Shown: positions 8,020 to 17,329 of the stretch, one piece after another
Layout: each line of letters opens with the position of its first letter
How positions within the stretch are numbered: the stretch's first letter is position 1
Assembly: GCF_019649055.1 (NCBI RefSeq)
Contig: NW_026570687.1
Coordinates: 1 to 18,689, forward strand
Length of the DNA: 18,689 bases
From: Paramacrobiotus metropolitanus
Lineage: Eukaryota; Tardigrada; Eutardigrada; Parachela; Macrobiotidae
Direction of reading: 5' to 3'
Program-made: the position numbers and the translations under genes
Notes under the pieces: generated by a model
Seen by the model: only the letters and a program-made list of their open reading frames with translations
What the model was told of the DNA's origin: nothing
Databases searched by the model: none

Positions 8020-9690
8020 TAAGCAAAGTTGTTCCAGCTTTGCAATCAAGAAGGAAGTGTTTCTGTTATAAATTGATCTTTTCTAGTACGTACTAAGTTT
8101 GTACTTGTAGAGTGGCGCGAACATGTGCGCGTCGTCAGCTGATAGTTTTTTCATTGTGCTTTGTGCGAGCATTGACAATTATTAATGAGAATATTAAATT
8201 TTAGCTCCTGCCTCGGTAAAAATATTCGGTAAACGTGTGATCAAAGAAGGATTCTGTGCGCAACATTTGGGTAGAGAGCGATCGTTTAACGGAATTGACC
8301 CCGGTATATACGGTACCAAATTCGTAGACATGATCCATTTTCGCGCACTCCCCAGCATGTTTTTACATTTTTTAATGACGACATGTAGTCAGATGATTTT
8401 GTACTACAGCGGCGAGGATTAGGAAACCATTTGTGCACGTAACATCCGGTTGATGAGTTGCTGCTGTAAGAGAATCAGAAAAAGTTTTAATGTATTCAGG
8501 GTATACGGTACCCACAGTCTCAATATGAACCGTTCTTCTTCAAATTTTGCATGAAAACTCATATTATGAACAGGAAGACCATTCTTACACCGAAGCAGAG
8601 TCCCAATAACCTTTCCAACTTTTAAAAAGCATGTTTAAAACTTGAAAAACGGTCTAGACAGTGGATCGTGTAAGACAACCTTCACGATTATGTGCCCTTT
8701 CATGCCAAATTCCACTGACCAGCTACGTTCTATAAAGAGTTTTCCCGGCATCGCTTGTCCATAAGACTCAAAGAGGGATGCAGTTTGTTATCGGCCATCT
8801 GTTGGAAACGGAAAGCACAGAGCACAGCAGAAGTGTTTCTGTTATAACCTGTGCTGTTCTTTTTTACTTTTAGTCTCTCTCTGTCTTCACGAGTAGCGGA
8901 AGTACAGAGTACGTGCGCTTACTCGCTTACCGCTGATTATACCGTATACCGGTCTACAGATTTGTACTTCGACTTTTCTCAAAACGTTCGTCATGTATTC
9001 GGCGCAAACTTTTCAACAGCCGCCGGTTTTACCCGTGCATAAATGCAGCGGAGCAGTTGACCTTTCTTATTTGGCTGAACGATCTTTAGGATCACCAGGC
9101 CTTCAGAATAAAGTCAATCCCCAGAATACCTAACGAATGCACAGGAATTTTAAGCATACATAGAAGAAATAGGTGGCATTCTTAGAATAGTACGAAATCG
9201 GCCATACTCCATACTTAAAAAAAACAGTTTTGCGGTTTGGAGCTTAACTTGTGGCATTTGCACCGTGTGGCAGTGTGCAGTACATACGTCTGCTTTCAGC
9301 AATTCTGTTGCGATATACAGTACGTTGCTCACAAGTCACAACATTAGTTCCCAAGATACGAGTAGCATTACGTTCTTAATCACAAGCATTTTCTGTTTGT
9401 GATGAGATCACGTAGAAACCACTTTTCCCAAACGCTGTCTTTTGCCCGATAGGGAAACTCTCCCGCAGGATACTCAAAAACTAAAAAAGTGAAAAAAAGC
9501 AGAAAAGGACCAAAAGTCACAGAGTAAGCGGCAATGAAATTGCGTTACAGTATGTTACAAGCGTACGAGTATCTGTACAGGTAGAAGTGTTATACTTCTA
9601 ACTGTAAATATGTTTATATACTCGTAGATATATTGATTTTAGAGTCAGGCATACTACAAAAATAAACTAAGCAATTGTGTTGTTGCCGGC
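8020..9690. other. Intergenic stretch, no gene seen
   Basis: No recognisable protein. The longest open frames (for example 8237-8422 and 8851-9042, plus) have no family features. The string AAGTGTTTCTGTTATA occurs twice (near 8055 and 8832). A hairpin TAGAAGTGTTATACTTCTA lies near 9583-9601. A 3' untranslated region of the receptor gene that ends at 9691 (minus strand) may occupy the right end. Confidence 0.5.
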
Positions 9691-10812
9691 TTATTGGAGG
9701 GTATGATTAGTGCAGCTGCAAATCGGAGGTGGGATTTTGTTGTCATCCAGCCCCGACATTAACAGCACATAGCCCGCAATCGTGGTGAGTACCTGAAACA
9801 CAGTAACTAACCTTCAGTGAGTAAACTGCGTGCATTAAGGTGATAGTTGAGTCGTATGTGTATGCTACAGTCCATTTCCTAATTTTTGGTTCAGAGGTGA
9901 AAACAAGTGCTTACCGCCAGGATAGCCACGCGATCGACAGGTATACCGGCCAGGGTGAGCTTCTCCCTTAGATGTTTGTAACGCTTACATGGAGTTCCAG
10001 TTGACAGTTAGGTCGGCCAGCTTCCTTGCAGTCTAAACTGACTTCACGAATGTTCCGCAACACATCATCTTCCTGCAGAAACACATCATGCACTGCAGAA
10101 ACTAAAAAATTGCAAACCAGCCAGTCTGTCCACGGTTCAGACATTTGGTGATAAAACCAGCGCACAGTGTACAAAGCGAGCTCCGTGGGCAGAAAACCAA
10201 TGGTACGTTGTGAATTTAAACAGAGGAGCGCTTTTTGGCGCAATATCGCTCAAGCAAAGCGTTTTTTTAATCTCGCATTTAATACGAGTGTAATGTACAT
10301 TTGCGTATACCGGTAACTGGCGACATGACGATAGATACAGCGTACCGCTTCTACGGCAAATAGAATCCCAATGAACTGCGTGCTGAGGATGATGAACACG
10401 CAGTTTATGGCCAGAACATCATAATCATCGGGTGAAATGTTGAGCACCCCGGATTTTAGAACGGAGTTGACATAGATAATAATATCGAAGAAAATATCCA
10501 CGAAAGCCGCAGCCGATGTATAAGTAAAGCAGGAATTAAACTGCCCGACGAGCGCCGTCATGTCCCGATGGACCGGGAGATACTCCACAACTTCCTCAAC
10601 GGTTCGGCTTTGCGCAAGGGATCGCGCCAAACCACGGAAGCCGATAGCGAAAAGTAATGTGTAGATGGTGATGTAGCACTGTACAACGCCAAACCCCATG
10701 CGTTGCAGATCGATCGCCACCGCTCGCACGTAGAACGCCGCATGCCAGGAAGACGAGCCGGAGAGGTTGAAAAACCGCTCAGCGAAGGTATCCAGCGGTG
10801 CGGACGCGGATG
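9691..10812 (-). pseudogene. Gustatory-receptor-like 7TM chemoreceptor, C-terminal half (TM4-TM7), three exons
   Basis: Members of the insect/invertebrate Gr family are membrane ligand-gated channels that sense tastants. Proposed exons: 10812-10286, 10072-9915 and 9792-9691, with GT-AG introns of 213 and 122 bases. Exon 1 gives an external loop containing ERFFNLSG, TM4 (FGVVQCYITIYTLLFAIGF), a cytoplasmic linker with VEYLPVHRDMTALVGQFNSC, TM5 (AAAFVDIFFDIIIYVNSV) and TM6 (FIILSTQFIGILFAVEAV). Exons 2-3 give TLAGIPVDRVAILA joined to VLTTIAGYVLLMSGL, the typical Gr TM7. The 3' exon ends at TAA 9693-9691. The frame changes by one base within exon 2 (between 10010 and 9968), so the gene is probably dead. 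The open frame extends upstream to 10984 without a Met. A TTTCCAG acceptor at 10819-10813 is a plausible exon start. No minus-strand TM1-TM3 was found. Exon borders are my reading, and the family call rests on topology and the TM7 pattern. Confidence 0.72.
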
Positions 10813-11309
10813 CTGGAAATGCACAATCAGCTATGGATGGTGGTGATGCATCTGTGCGGGTATTACTGCTATCCTCTGCCGTTCGTACCGTCCCTGTTCC
10901 GGCGACCCTACCATCTAGTCTTTGCCGTAATGTGCATGATCTTTGGAATTCAGTGGTTGTGTACGTTTTCCCAGTATCCCCTGTTTAATCTTACCGGCAT
11001 CACTGGCACCTCCACTAAACTGCTCGTGACCCCGAAATATCTGTTTCCCTTTGCACAGGCACTGGCTGCTATCCAGATCTGGCGATTCCGCCGTGAGCTG
11101 GACATCATGGGACGAAAGCTGACCACTATTCTAGCCAGGCTGATAACCGCCGGCAACATGTGCTTCCTGGTTTCCTTAAATATCGTTATTTTTATCTTCA
11201 CACCCCCGTTTCAGTCATGATTGTCGCCACGCATGCCCGGGAGTACAGCGTGTGCACTTTCGCTGCGCGTGCCGGTGTAGCCATTGGGTTGGAATGTGGG
11301 ATGAGCTAA
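10810..11309 (+). pseudogene. Gustatory-receptor-like protein, N-terminal half (TM1-TM3), truncated
   Basis: From ATG 10810 (in-frame TGA upstream at 10768) the frame encodes about 135 hydrophobic residues: TM1 around PYHLVFAVMCMIFGIQWLC, a loop with NLTG, TM2 around YLFPFAQALAAIQIW, a charged cytoplasmic RFRRELDIMGRKL, and TM3 around FLVSLNIVIFIFT. Third codon positions are G/C-rich, which supports this strand. A TGA at 11218 stops the frame. In a neighbouring frame the segment to TAA 11307-11309 reads FAARAGVAIGLECGM, which resembles FYVRAVAIDLQRMGF just before TM4 of the opposite-strand gene, so a frameshift probably occurred near 11200 and the rest is lost. TM4-TM7 are absent downstream. 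It could be a truncated paralogue of the minus-strand gene or its displaced front half. Confidence 0.62.
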
Positions 11310-12950
11310 TCCATACAGAAATGCCTAATTAATTAATTTGGTTGATGGTCAAATAGCATTATTTATATCGCAAGGAAGAAGTACAGAGGAGTTCCAACAA
11401 GCAGATAAAAAATCTAAACGTGCCTCACATAGGTATGCGTGCGTCTGTAGCAGGCGTCACAGACACATGCATCTCACTTTTCCAAGCTTCATCAATGATC
11501 TAATTATTTTCTGAATATTTTTTAAGAAAATCGAGACACATTCATTCTCTTAGTATGACAAGACAGCACATTAGAAGAGAGGTCAACACTCTTAAAACAT
11601 TTACATAACCATAAAACCCTACATTAGCGAGTAAAGCTCTCTAACGTCGAAGAACTGACATCATAAAGTTGACCTTTAAACACTCATGCATGAATTCACC
11701 GAGTACCTTCAGTCACGCCCCGCAGACGTTCACGTCAGCAGCAAAACAGGTACCCAAATGACTGGCAGTATCTACTGGTTGCGGCTAGTCAACCTGTGTC
11801 GAATGATAGCACAATACTTCGGTGATCTTTTCTGTGGTGCTCCAGTATGGAAGAAAGAATGATAAAGGCGGTAGTAGATTCGAAGACAATGATGTTGTTG
11901 TTACGTTGTAGCTGTTAAATGACACTGTTTTGTTTGGTTGTGCAGTAGTAGTAGCAGCAGGAGTAATGGTGTCTGGCGAACGGTCGGCCACATTTTAAGG
12001 GTTATTTTCTCTTTCGATTGATCGCGCGCGGTATGCGAATCAGCTTGCACATTCTCATCTACTGTAGTTCACGAAATGTTTACAGGAAAAAGCGTTTTCC
12101 CTTACGCTTTATGTACCGTGTTACCAGCTGGCAAATTATAGCACCGTGATGTCACAGCTGTCAAAGCTACTAATCCCCGATGTCTCAGTAAATGAAAATT
12201 TCTGGATTTTTCGCTACATTACTGTCAAACACGTCTCATGCCTGTTAAGTACTCTGTACTTGTATAGCCGATATTTTCAGGAAATACCCTTAACTCGCCT
12301 GTTCGCCAATTGCTGATGTAATTGTCTTTGTTGCTTGGTACTCTTTTTTATGCAAACAGACTATTCCCTCTTGGCGATCTGCCAGACATGTTAGCGCGGG
12401 ATCGCAACTGGTGTGTAAGTCCCGAACAAACAGATATGCAAATAAAACAGTGCACTTTCGTTTCTGTGGTAAAGCGACTGTTAACTCAGGCAGCTATTCT
12501 TTATCGAAATATTTCCTACATCTGCAGTACTCCACATGATACAGGAAAAATGGATTTATTCAGGCAATAGCCAGTTAACATGGCAATAAGCCAGCGCTGA
12601 TAGACACTAAAAAAGATTTCACGTTAAAGAAAAAACAGGAAAAGTTACTAACAATGTTACACGTTTGTGGTCCCTTTCGAGAGAAAAAATGAAAATTTAT
12701 TCATGTGAAATCTGCAGCTCGGAACTTCGGGTGCATAGTGGTTAGTTAATTTGGCCGTAATTTCTAACGCATTAACACAGCGACAGGCACAAATGCACGG
12801 GTTTCGTCAAAATCCATACTTTTAGCATTTTTTTCCGATTTGAATGAATCTGATAAAGCGGGCGTTTATTACGGGGGGAGGGGGCGTATAATATTTAAAA
12901 ATTCAAATGAATATCGCGCTCTGACACTCCAGGTTTAACGAGAATAATAT
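11310..12950. other. Intergenic stretch, no gene seen
   Basis: No convincing exon. A Thr/Asn-rich minus frame at 11785-11991 has no ATG start and overlaps a CAG/TAG-type microsatellite (about 11943-11966). A plus frame at 12322-12570 has no family features. A G-run (GGGGGGAGGGGG, about 12874-12886) is present. Missing exons of either receptor gene were looked for here and not found. Confidence 0.5.
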
Positions 12951-12957
12951 CATAATC

Positions 12958-12990
12958 GAGCGGGCGAGCGAAGCGAGCCCGCGTTTTTTT
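12958..12990. repeat. GC-rich hairpin followed by a T-tract
   Basis: CGGGC and GCCCG flank a central GAGCGAAGCGA, and a run of seven T follows. It sits abruptly between AT-rich DNA and the 91-bp satellite and looks like the boundary of a repeat unit. It superficially resembles a bacterial intrinsic terminator, but nothing bacterial surrounds it. It may be the end of a non-autonomous element. Confidence 0.6.
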
Positions 12991-13004
12991 CAATATAAGC
13001 ACTT

Positions 13005-13403
13005 TGAGGTTTTAAGACACGGCGACCTTGACCTTCAGGTTCCTCACACCCCGAAACTGCGGTTCTAAGACACGGCGACCCTGACCATTGGGTCGCCGTG
13101 TGACCTTTAGTAACCTTTGTGACCTTTAGGTTCCCGACACCCCGAAACTGCGGTTCTAAGACACGGCGACCCTGACCTTTGGGTCGCCGTGTGACCTTTA
13201 GTGACCTTTTTGACTTTTAGGTTCCCGACACCCCGAAACTGCGGTTCTAAGACACGGCGACCCTGACCTTTGGGTCGCCGTGTGACCTTTAGTGACCTTT
13301 GTGACTTTTAGGTTCCCGACACCACGAAACTGCGGTTCTAAGACACGGCGAACCTGACCTTTGGGTCGCCGTGTGACTCTTTGACCTTTAGGTTCCCGAG
13401 GCT
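13005..13403. repeat. 91-bp satellite with internal hairpins, about four and a half units
   Basis: AAGACACGGCG begins at 13014, 13067, 13158, 13249 and 13340: a 53-base first interval (a truncated unit) and then exactly 91 three times. Most units contain ACACGGCGACCC, an 8-base loop and GGGTCGCCGTGT, a perfect 12-bp stem. The unit at 13340 has one stem mismatch. Each unit continues with two or three TGACCT/TGACTT words at 9-10-base steps, then AGGTTCCCGACACCCCGAAACTGC split by short differences. The unit sequence is GC-rich against AT-rich surroundings. Confidence 0.95.
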
Positions 13404-14202
13404 TAAAGCTGTTCTTAAGACTGGGCGATCGTAAACGTTGGGTCGGAATCCAAAGTTTTGATCTTTCTTATATTTACGGGATTTAACAACAGTTCAAAAA
13501 CTTAGCCCCAATCTGAATTTAGAAATAAGATTTTTAAATATTTCGAAAGAATTGTGAATGTTGTAAAATATCTCGACACTATTCTGAACGGTGTAAAAAA
13601 ATCTAAATCATTTTTGATAACATTTTTGAATACGTTTAAGTATGTTAAAACGTTTTTAGATATTACGATTAAATATTTATAGATATGTCGAAATTTGTTT
13701 AAATACGTTTAAATATCTTTATTGTGTCCTCTGATGTTTAGAACAGACTTCATTGTCCTAAACACTTTCAAACATTTTTGAACTTTTAATTTAAATGGTT
13801 ATATCTCCAAAATCTAACCATTAAATATTTACATACTTTCCCGTTTATGTGTTCAAAGTTTGTCGTGCAGCAATTGCATTATTTCTCAGGTCGCCAATTA
13901 CGATAGAAAATTGGGCTGGCCAAAGTTTTTAAGTACGTGAAGCAAACGATTTCTCGGTTACTGTGATTTTACTTGTCAAAACAACAACATTTACCAAAGT
14001 ATTCAACCTCTTGGTCTGAATGTTTGGTTTGATGCTTGGCTTGAAAACGTTGGTATTTCGTTTGTACACTAGAAAACATGGTACCTGGCAGCTTTTTGTA
14101 TCATTTTAATATGAAGCGTGTATATGGCGATATATTCCAGATAAAGATCAGTATATTGAAACAGGTTTCCTCCGATGATAATTCAGTAAAAATCTTTGCT
14201 AA
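13404..14202. other. AT-rich stretch, no clear gene
   Basis: Between 13480 and 13830 degenerate words such as TAAATACGTTTAAATAT and AAACGTTTTTAGATATT recur, which suggests an eroded AT satellite. A short plus-strand frame (14078-14275, ATG) overlaps the candidate at 14203 in another frame and has no recognisable feature. Confidence 0.5.
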
Positions 14203-14472
14203 AGTGAACAGGATCTACGTGGAACTGGCCTTTTGCCTCAAGCTTTCGGGTTGCTACTTCAAATCGCGAAGTTAGAAATACTACAGTTTGTGGAGAGCTC
14301 CTGGTCTCAGTGCACATGGTACGGAATCTTGTTCGGTGATAACCACGAAGCACTGTTAGTATCCTGGCAACGACTAGGTTATAACAGGGACCCGGAAGCC
14401 CAAACGGAAATCATCTTAGTCGACAATTTGTTCTTACAAATTTACGAAATGGGTACTAAATTAATTTTCTGA
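14203..14472 (+). CDS. Hypothetical coding segment or terminal exon, family unknown
   Basis: An open plus frame of 89 codons (preceding stop at 14200) ends with TGA at 14470-14472. It has balanced composition, for example ESSWSQCTWYGILFGDNHE and WQRLGYNRDPEAQTEIILV, rather than low complexity. There is no ATG in the first part, so it would have to be an exon with an upstream acceptor, and none is compelling. AATAAA occurs eight bases after the stop (about 14481-14486), as expected for the end of a transcript. The mariner begins 43 bases further on. A chance frame remains possible, and I recognise no homologous family. Confidence 0.28.
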   Translation, partial: SEQDLRGTGLLPQAFGLLLQIAKLEILQFVESSWSQCTWYGILFGDNHEALLVSWQRLGYNRDPEAQTEIILVDNLFLQIYEMGTKLIF

Positions 14473-14528
14473 ACTTTCTAATAAATCATAAATTTTTTAA
14501 GATCATTTTGCCTGCAATTTCTAAAATA

Positions 14529-14555
14529 CAGCGTGGTAGCGCCAAGTTGAAGACA
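14529..14555. repeat. Mariner left terminal inverted repeat
   Basis: It starts CAGCGTGGTAGCGCCAAGTT and is the exact inverted complement of 15790-15816 over 27 bases. After this the two ends diverge. Confidence 0.97.
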
Positions 14556-14582
14556 CTTAATTTTTATTTTATTGTAATTTAG

Positions 14583-15669
14583 CTAATTACAATTTTGTTT
14601 CCAAATATGCTCGTACTGATAGCCGTTAGCTTTGATTACACAACGAATACGAGATTTCCACGATCTGAGTGCATTTCGAATTTTAACAATTGAAAAGGTC
14701 TTCCACTTGCGGCGCGCGACACGTGCCAGTTGCCTGTGATCGCGCGCGTCGCAGCACTTCAAAATTCGCTTAAAATCGAGTTGACCGCGTAGTCCATCGG
14801 CGCAGCATCTGGGAATTCGCCAGCCATTCTTCTTTCGGAATGTACTTCACTTTCTCTGCTTTCAGCCACTGGACAGTTTCTTTGGCCACATGGGAAGGGG
14901 CACTGTCCATGTGCAGGACCACTTTCTTGGCGTCCGATCCGTATAGCCGCGGTACGTCTTTTCGGATCATTGGCTTCAGGACGAGGTCGATAAATACCTT
15001 GTGATCAACTTTGGTCTCAGGGGGAACGACGTACATTGCGGTTTGACCGCGCCAAGAGATCCCCATCGCGAGCATCACTTTTTTGGGCCAGTTTTTGCGT
15101 GGCAGCTTTTGCCAACTTTCAGGAACGACAACATTTTTGCGCTTGTAGTAGAAGTCTGTCTGCCCGGATAAATCATCAGTAGTAATCCACATCTCGTCCA
15201 TTGTTAAAAGAAATTTCAGTTTTCGTCGCGATAAATACCTCAAAAACGTCTTGGCGCGATGGGCCCGTTGTACAGCTTGGGTCGCCGATAGCGCGTGGAC
15301 CTTCTTCTTTTTCGTCAACTTCGCTTCCAGATTCTTGACCAAAATTTTTTTCACGGATACATGAGAGATTCGTAAACGTCGGGCGATCTCTCGAATAGAC
15401 GGGGGATTCGGAGAATCTATTAATTTTTCCACTTTGCGGATGATCTTCGGAATGCATACTGTAGGCTTGTTCTGCGCAGGCAATTTACGCGTCTCCGGTG
15501 GGCTTCCACTCAACACCAACTGATGTTTCTTTATAATCCGTTCAACTGTACTCTTACTGAGCGGTCTCCCAAGCTCAGATAATTTTTCCACAATTTTCCG
15601 AATAGACAATCCACTGGCATGTAGAGAAACCACTACAGCCTTACTTTCAGAATTAGTTTCTCGAGGCAT
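14583..15669 (-). pseudogene. Mariner-type transposase with two frameshifts, DD37D pattern
   Basis: From ATG 15669: two helix-turn-helix DNA-binding regions (about residues 18-50, GLSIRKIVEKL...STVERIIKK, and 88-112, PPSIREIARRLRISHVSVKKI), then the DDE/D nuclease. Asp158 lies in LLTMDEMW and Asp255 in LHMDSAPSH. The conceptual frame then breaks: the annotated frame ends at 14770 after WLANS, but the adjacent frame continues PDAAPMDYAV, giving a third Asp after 37 intervening residues, as in maT elements. A second shift leads to KRILKCC and a tail ending EHIWKQNCN with TAG at 14585-14583, where mariner proteins usually end. The span is 1087 bases, so exactly two missing bases would make it a multiple of three (362 codons). 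The likely sites are a C-run near 14811 and the TTTTAAG near 14770. Both are inferred from frame and motif, not from a reference. Confidence 0.93.
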
Positions 15670-15789
15670 TTCTCAACATTTCAACGAAAGCTAAATTTTA
15701 TTGCACTGGAAATGAAATTCGCTGCAACTTTGCAAGTGGCAGTATGACAGCAGACTACAGGGAAATAATCAGATCAGTATTAATTGCGC

Positions 15790-15816
15790 TGTCTTCAACT
15801 TGGCGCTACCACGCTG
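15790..15816. repeat. Mariner right terminal inverted repeat
   Basis: Exact inverted complement of 14529-14555, followed by TA at 15817-15818. The transposase start codon lies about 120 bases inside this end. Confidence 0.97.
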
Positions 15817-15820
15817 TACA

Positions 15821-15858
15821 TGAAATATTTTGAATTAAAAAAATTTCAAAATATTTCA
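15821..15858. repeat. AT-rich palindrome next to the mariner
   Basis: TGAAATATTTTGAA (15821-15834) and TTCAAAATATTTCA (15845-15858) are perfect 14-base inverted arms around a 10-base loop. They begin two bases after the right target-site TA. Such AT-rich palindromic DNA is a common mariner target environment, but it may be coincidental. Confidence 0.85.
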
Positions 15859-15859
15859 T

Positions 15860-17198
15860 ATTTTAGTTTCTTCAAAATTCTTTCTGAAATTATACTTTTA
15901 CGTTTTTAATAATTTATGACAATTTTTTCAAGTAATTTGCTGTGCATTCGAATTAAGTTCCAGTTCAAAATCCGATTTGCATTAAATTTGTTTGTTAGTT
16001 ATATATCTGCTGATACACAGATAAATTCGAAACCCGCTTCTAAAGTGTTCTCTAAATGTTTCCTGCATGGTTTTATTATACCTGAAATCAAGGTTATATA
16101 TTGCATAACATCTTGAAAACGTATTCTTGTGAGCTATCGAAGAATGCAGTGGAACACTGATGACAATTAGTGAATTTGTATGTTTATTTTCTTTTGTAAC
16201 TCAGAAATTCTTACCAGCAAACGAATTAAAATTTGAAAAACGCATAATCATAGCACGAAAACTTCTGGAAGTGTCGAATAAACATCCAGCGTGAAAGCGG
16301 CTATCATTTAGCGAACACAATGTCGTCTATCATTTTGGCTTGTATATCGCGAACCGTTTACCGCATTGTTAACTATTCAGGCTCGTTCGATAGAGATTTT
16401 TTTTAACTCGCGACATCAACAGAACTTTTCTGAGAAATTTAAACTGTGCTCGTTTGCAACGTCGCCATTTAAAAAAAAAAGTCAAAGGTTTTCGTGTCCC
16501 ATGTTGCAGAACATATTTACTTCAGGCATTTCTTTCACGCATGGACGTCTTGACTATTTTAAACTGTCTCGTGTGGAAAACCTACTATTTTAACAGTATT
16601 GCAGTTGTAGACCTGTTGCTTGCGCTAAGCGAGTTATGCAGTTTGCGCACTGTGTGACTATTCCAAAAATTTCGATTTCTATTGGATTTTTGTGAGTAAT
16701 TTATTATAATAAAGGAATAAGAGGAGATGTGGCCATCTTGTCTGCGCATCCATCCTAAACGACCCACTGGGGTTATTTTTAAGCTGTGTATTACTCGATA
16801 GCCTAATTTGGTAGGCTTTTACAAAATCAGTTTGATTTTAGGAAACGAATAGAAGTACGTTTTGAAGGTAACTCTGGGAAACCTTACTATACAAAGTCTA
16901 CGGAACCATGCACCAGCCAATCAGGGAAATTTAAAATAACTTCGTAAGCTGTTCGTGGTTAAATAACCGCGTCTTTAGGAGCGGTATGTTTGAGTTTAAC
17001 GTAGCAGCCCGTCTATGGGGTAGGGGAAATATTAATTTTACTGTTGGACCGGAAGTACTGATGTGCTGTTCACTGCTGTTGCTTGAAACGGCGACTGTAC
17101 TGTGAGCGTGAGCGATGTTTTACCTCACCCACTTCGCATTCTTATCATTTGTCAACATTCATTGCTTTATTTATTTTTAGTACAAACTAAAGGTTTAG
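15860..17198. other. AT-rich intergenic stretch, no gene seen
   Basis: Only short chance frames (for example 16366-16593 and 16454-16657, overlapping in different frames). No repeat family or motif was recognised. TTTATTTATTTTTAG at 17166-17180 is a strong-looking 3' splice acceptor, but its downstream frames close within about 40 bases. Confidence 0.5.
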
Positions 17199-17313
17199 GA
17201 AGCACAGTTGAGTATTTCTGAACTATTAACGGAAGGCGGAGCCGCAGGCGACGCCGAGCTGCAACATGACGAGCTCATGAAGCAGCAGAATCAAACAATC
17301 AGTTTCTGGATAT
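17199..17313 (+). CDS. Possible terminal exon, about 38 codons, family unknown
   Basis: After a weak acceptor (GGTTTAG, ending 17198) the frame reads EAQLSISELLTEGG, then AAGDAELQHDELMKQQN and ends with TAA, a hydrophilic, glutamate- and glutamine-rich, protein-like sequence in a local GC-rich patch. AATAAA follows at about 17324-17329, within 15 bases of the stop. The better acceptor at 17180 does not lead into this frame. No partner exon was found upstream, so this is a tentative call. Confidence 0.22.
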
Positions 17314-17329
17314 AAAGAAATCTGAATAA

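Larger units (their letters stand above)
14529..15816 (-). mobile_element. Tc1/mariner transposon, full length (1288 bp), maT-like
   Basis: A cut-and-paste DNA transposon bounded by perfect 27-bp terminal inverted repeats and a TA on each side (14527-14528 and 15817-15818), the target-site duplication of the Tc1/mariner superfamily. One minus-strand transposase fills nearly the whole element. Ends are identical over 27 bases, and the only coding damage seen is two single-base deletions, so the insertion is fairly young. Lacking an intact transposase it could move only if one is supplied in trans. Confidence 0.97.

Noticed and set aside
9969-9990. 22-base GT-AG micro-intron in receptor exon 2
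   Set aside because: Too short for ordinary animal splicing; a one-base indel explains the frame change more simply.
10558-10824. Minus frame overlapping the receptor exon
   Set aside because: An alternative frame of the same exon; the adjacent frame shows transmembrane segments and Gr-like order.
10950-11201. Minus frame opposite the TM1-TM3 half
   Set aside because: Antisense shadow; the plus frame has G/C-rich third positions and transmembrane spacing.
11785-11991. Thr/Asn-rich minus frame considered as the missing first exon of the minus-strand receptor
   Set aside because: It has no ATG, has a stop just upstream, overlaps a microsatellite, and shows no transmembrane segment.
12874-12886. 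G-quadruplex at the G-rich run
   Set aside because: Only one continuous G-rich run is present, not four separated G-tracts on this strand.
13005-13403. CRISPR-like array
   Set aside because: Whole 91-bp units repeat without unique spacers, and the context is a eukaryotic genome.
15176-15457. Second minus frame within the mariner transposase
   Set aside because: An overlapping alternative frame; the main frame carries the helix-turn-helix and catalytic Asp motifs.
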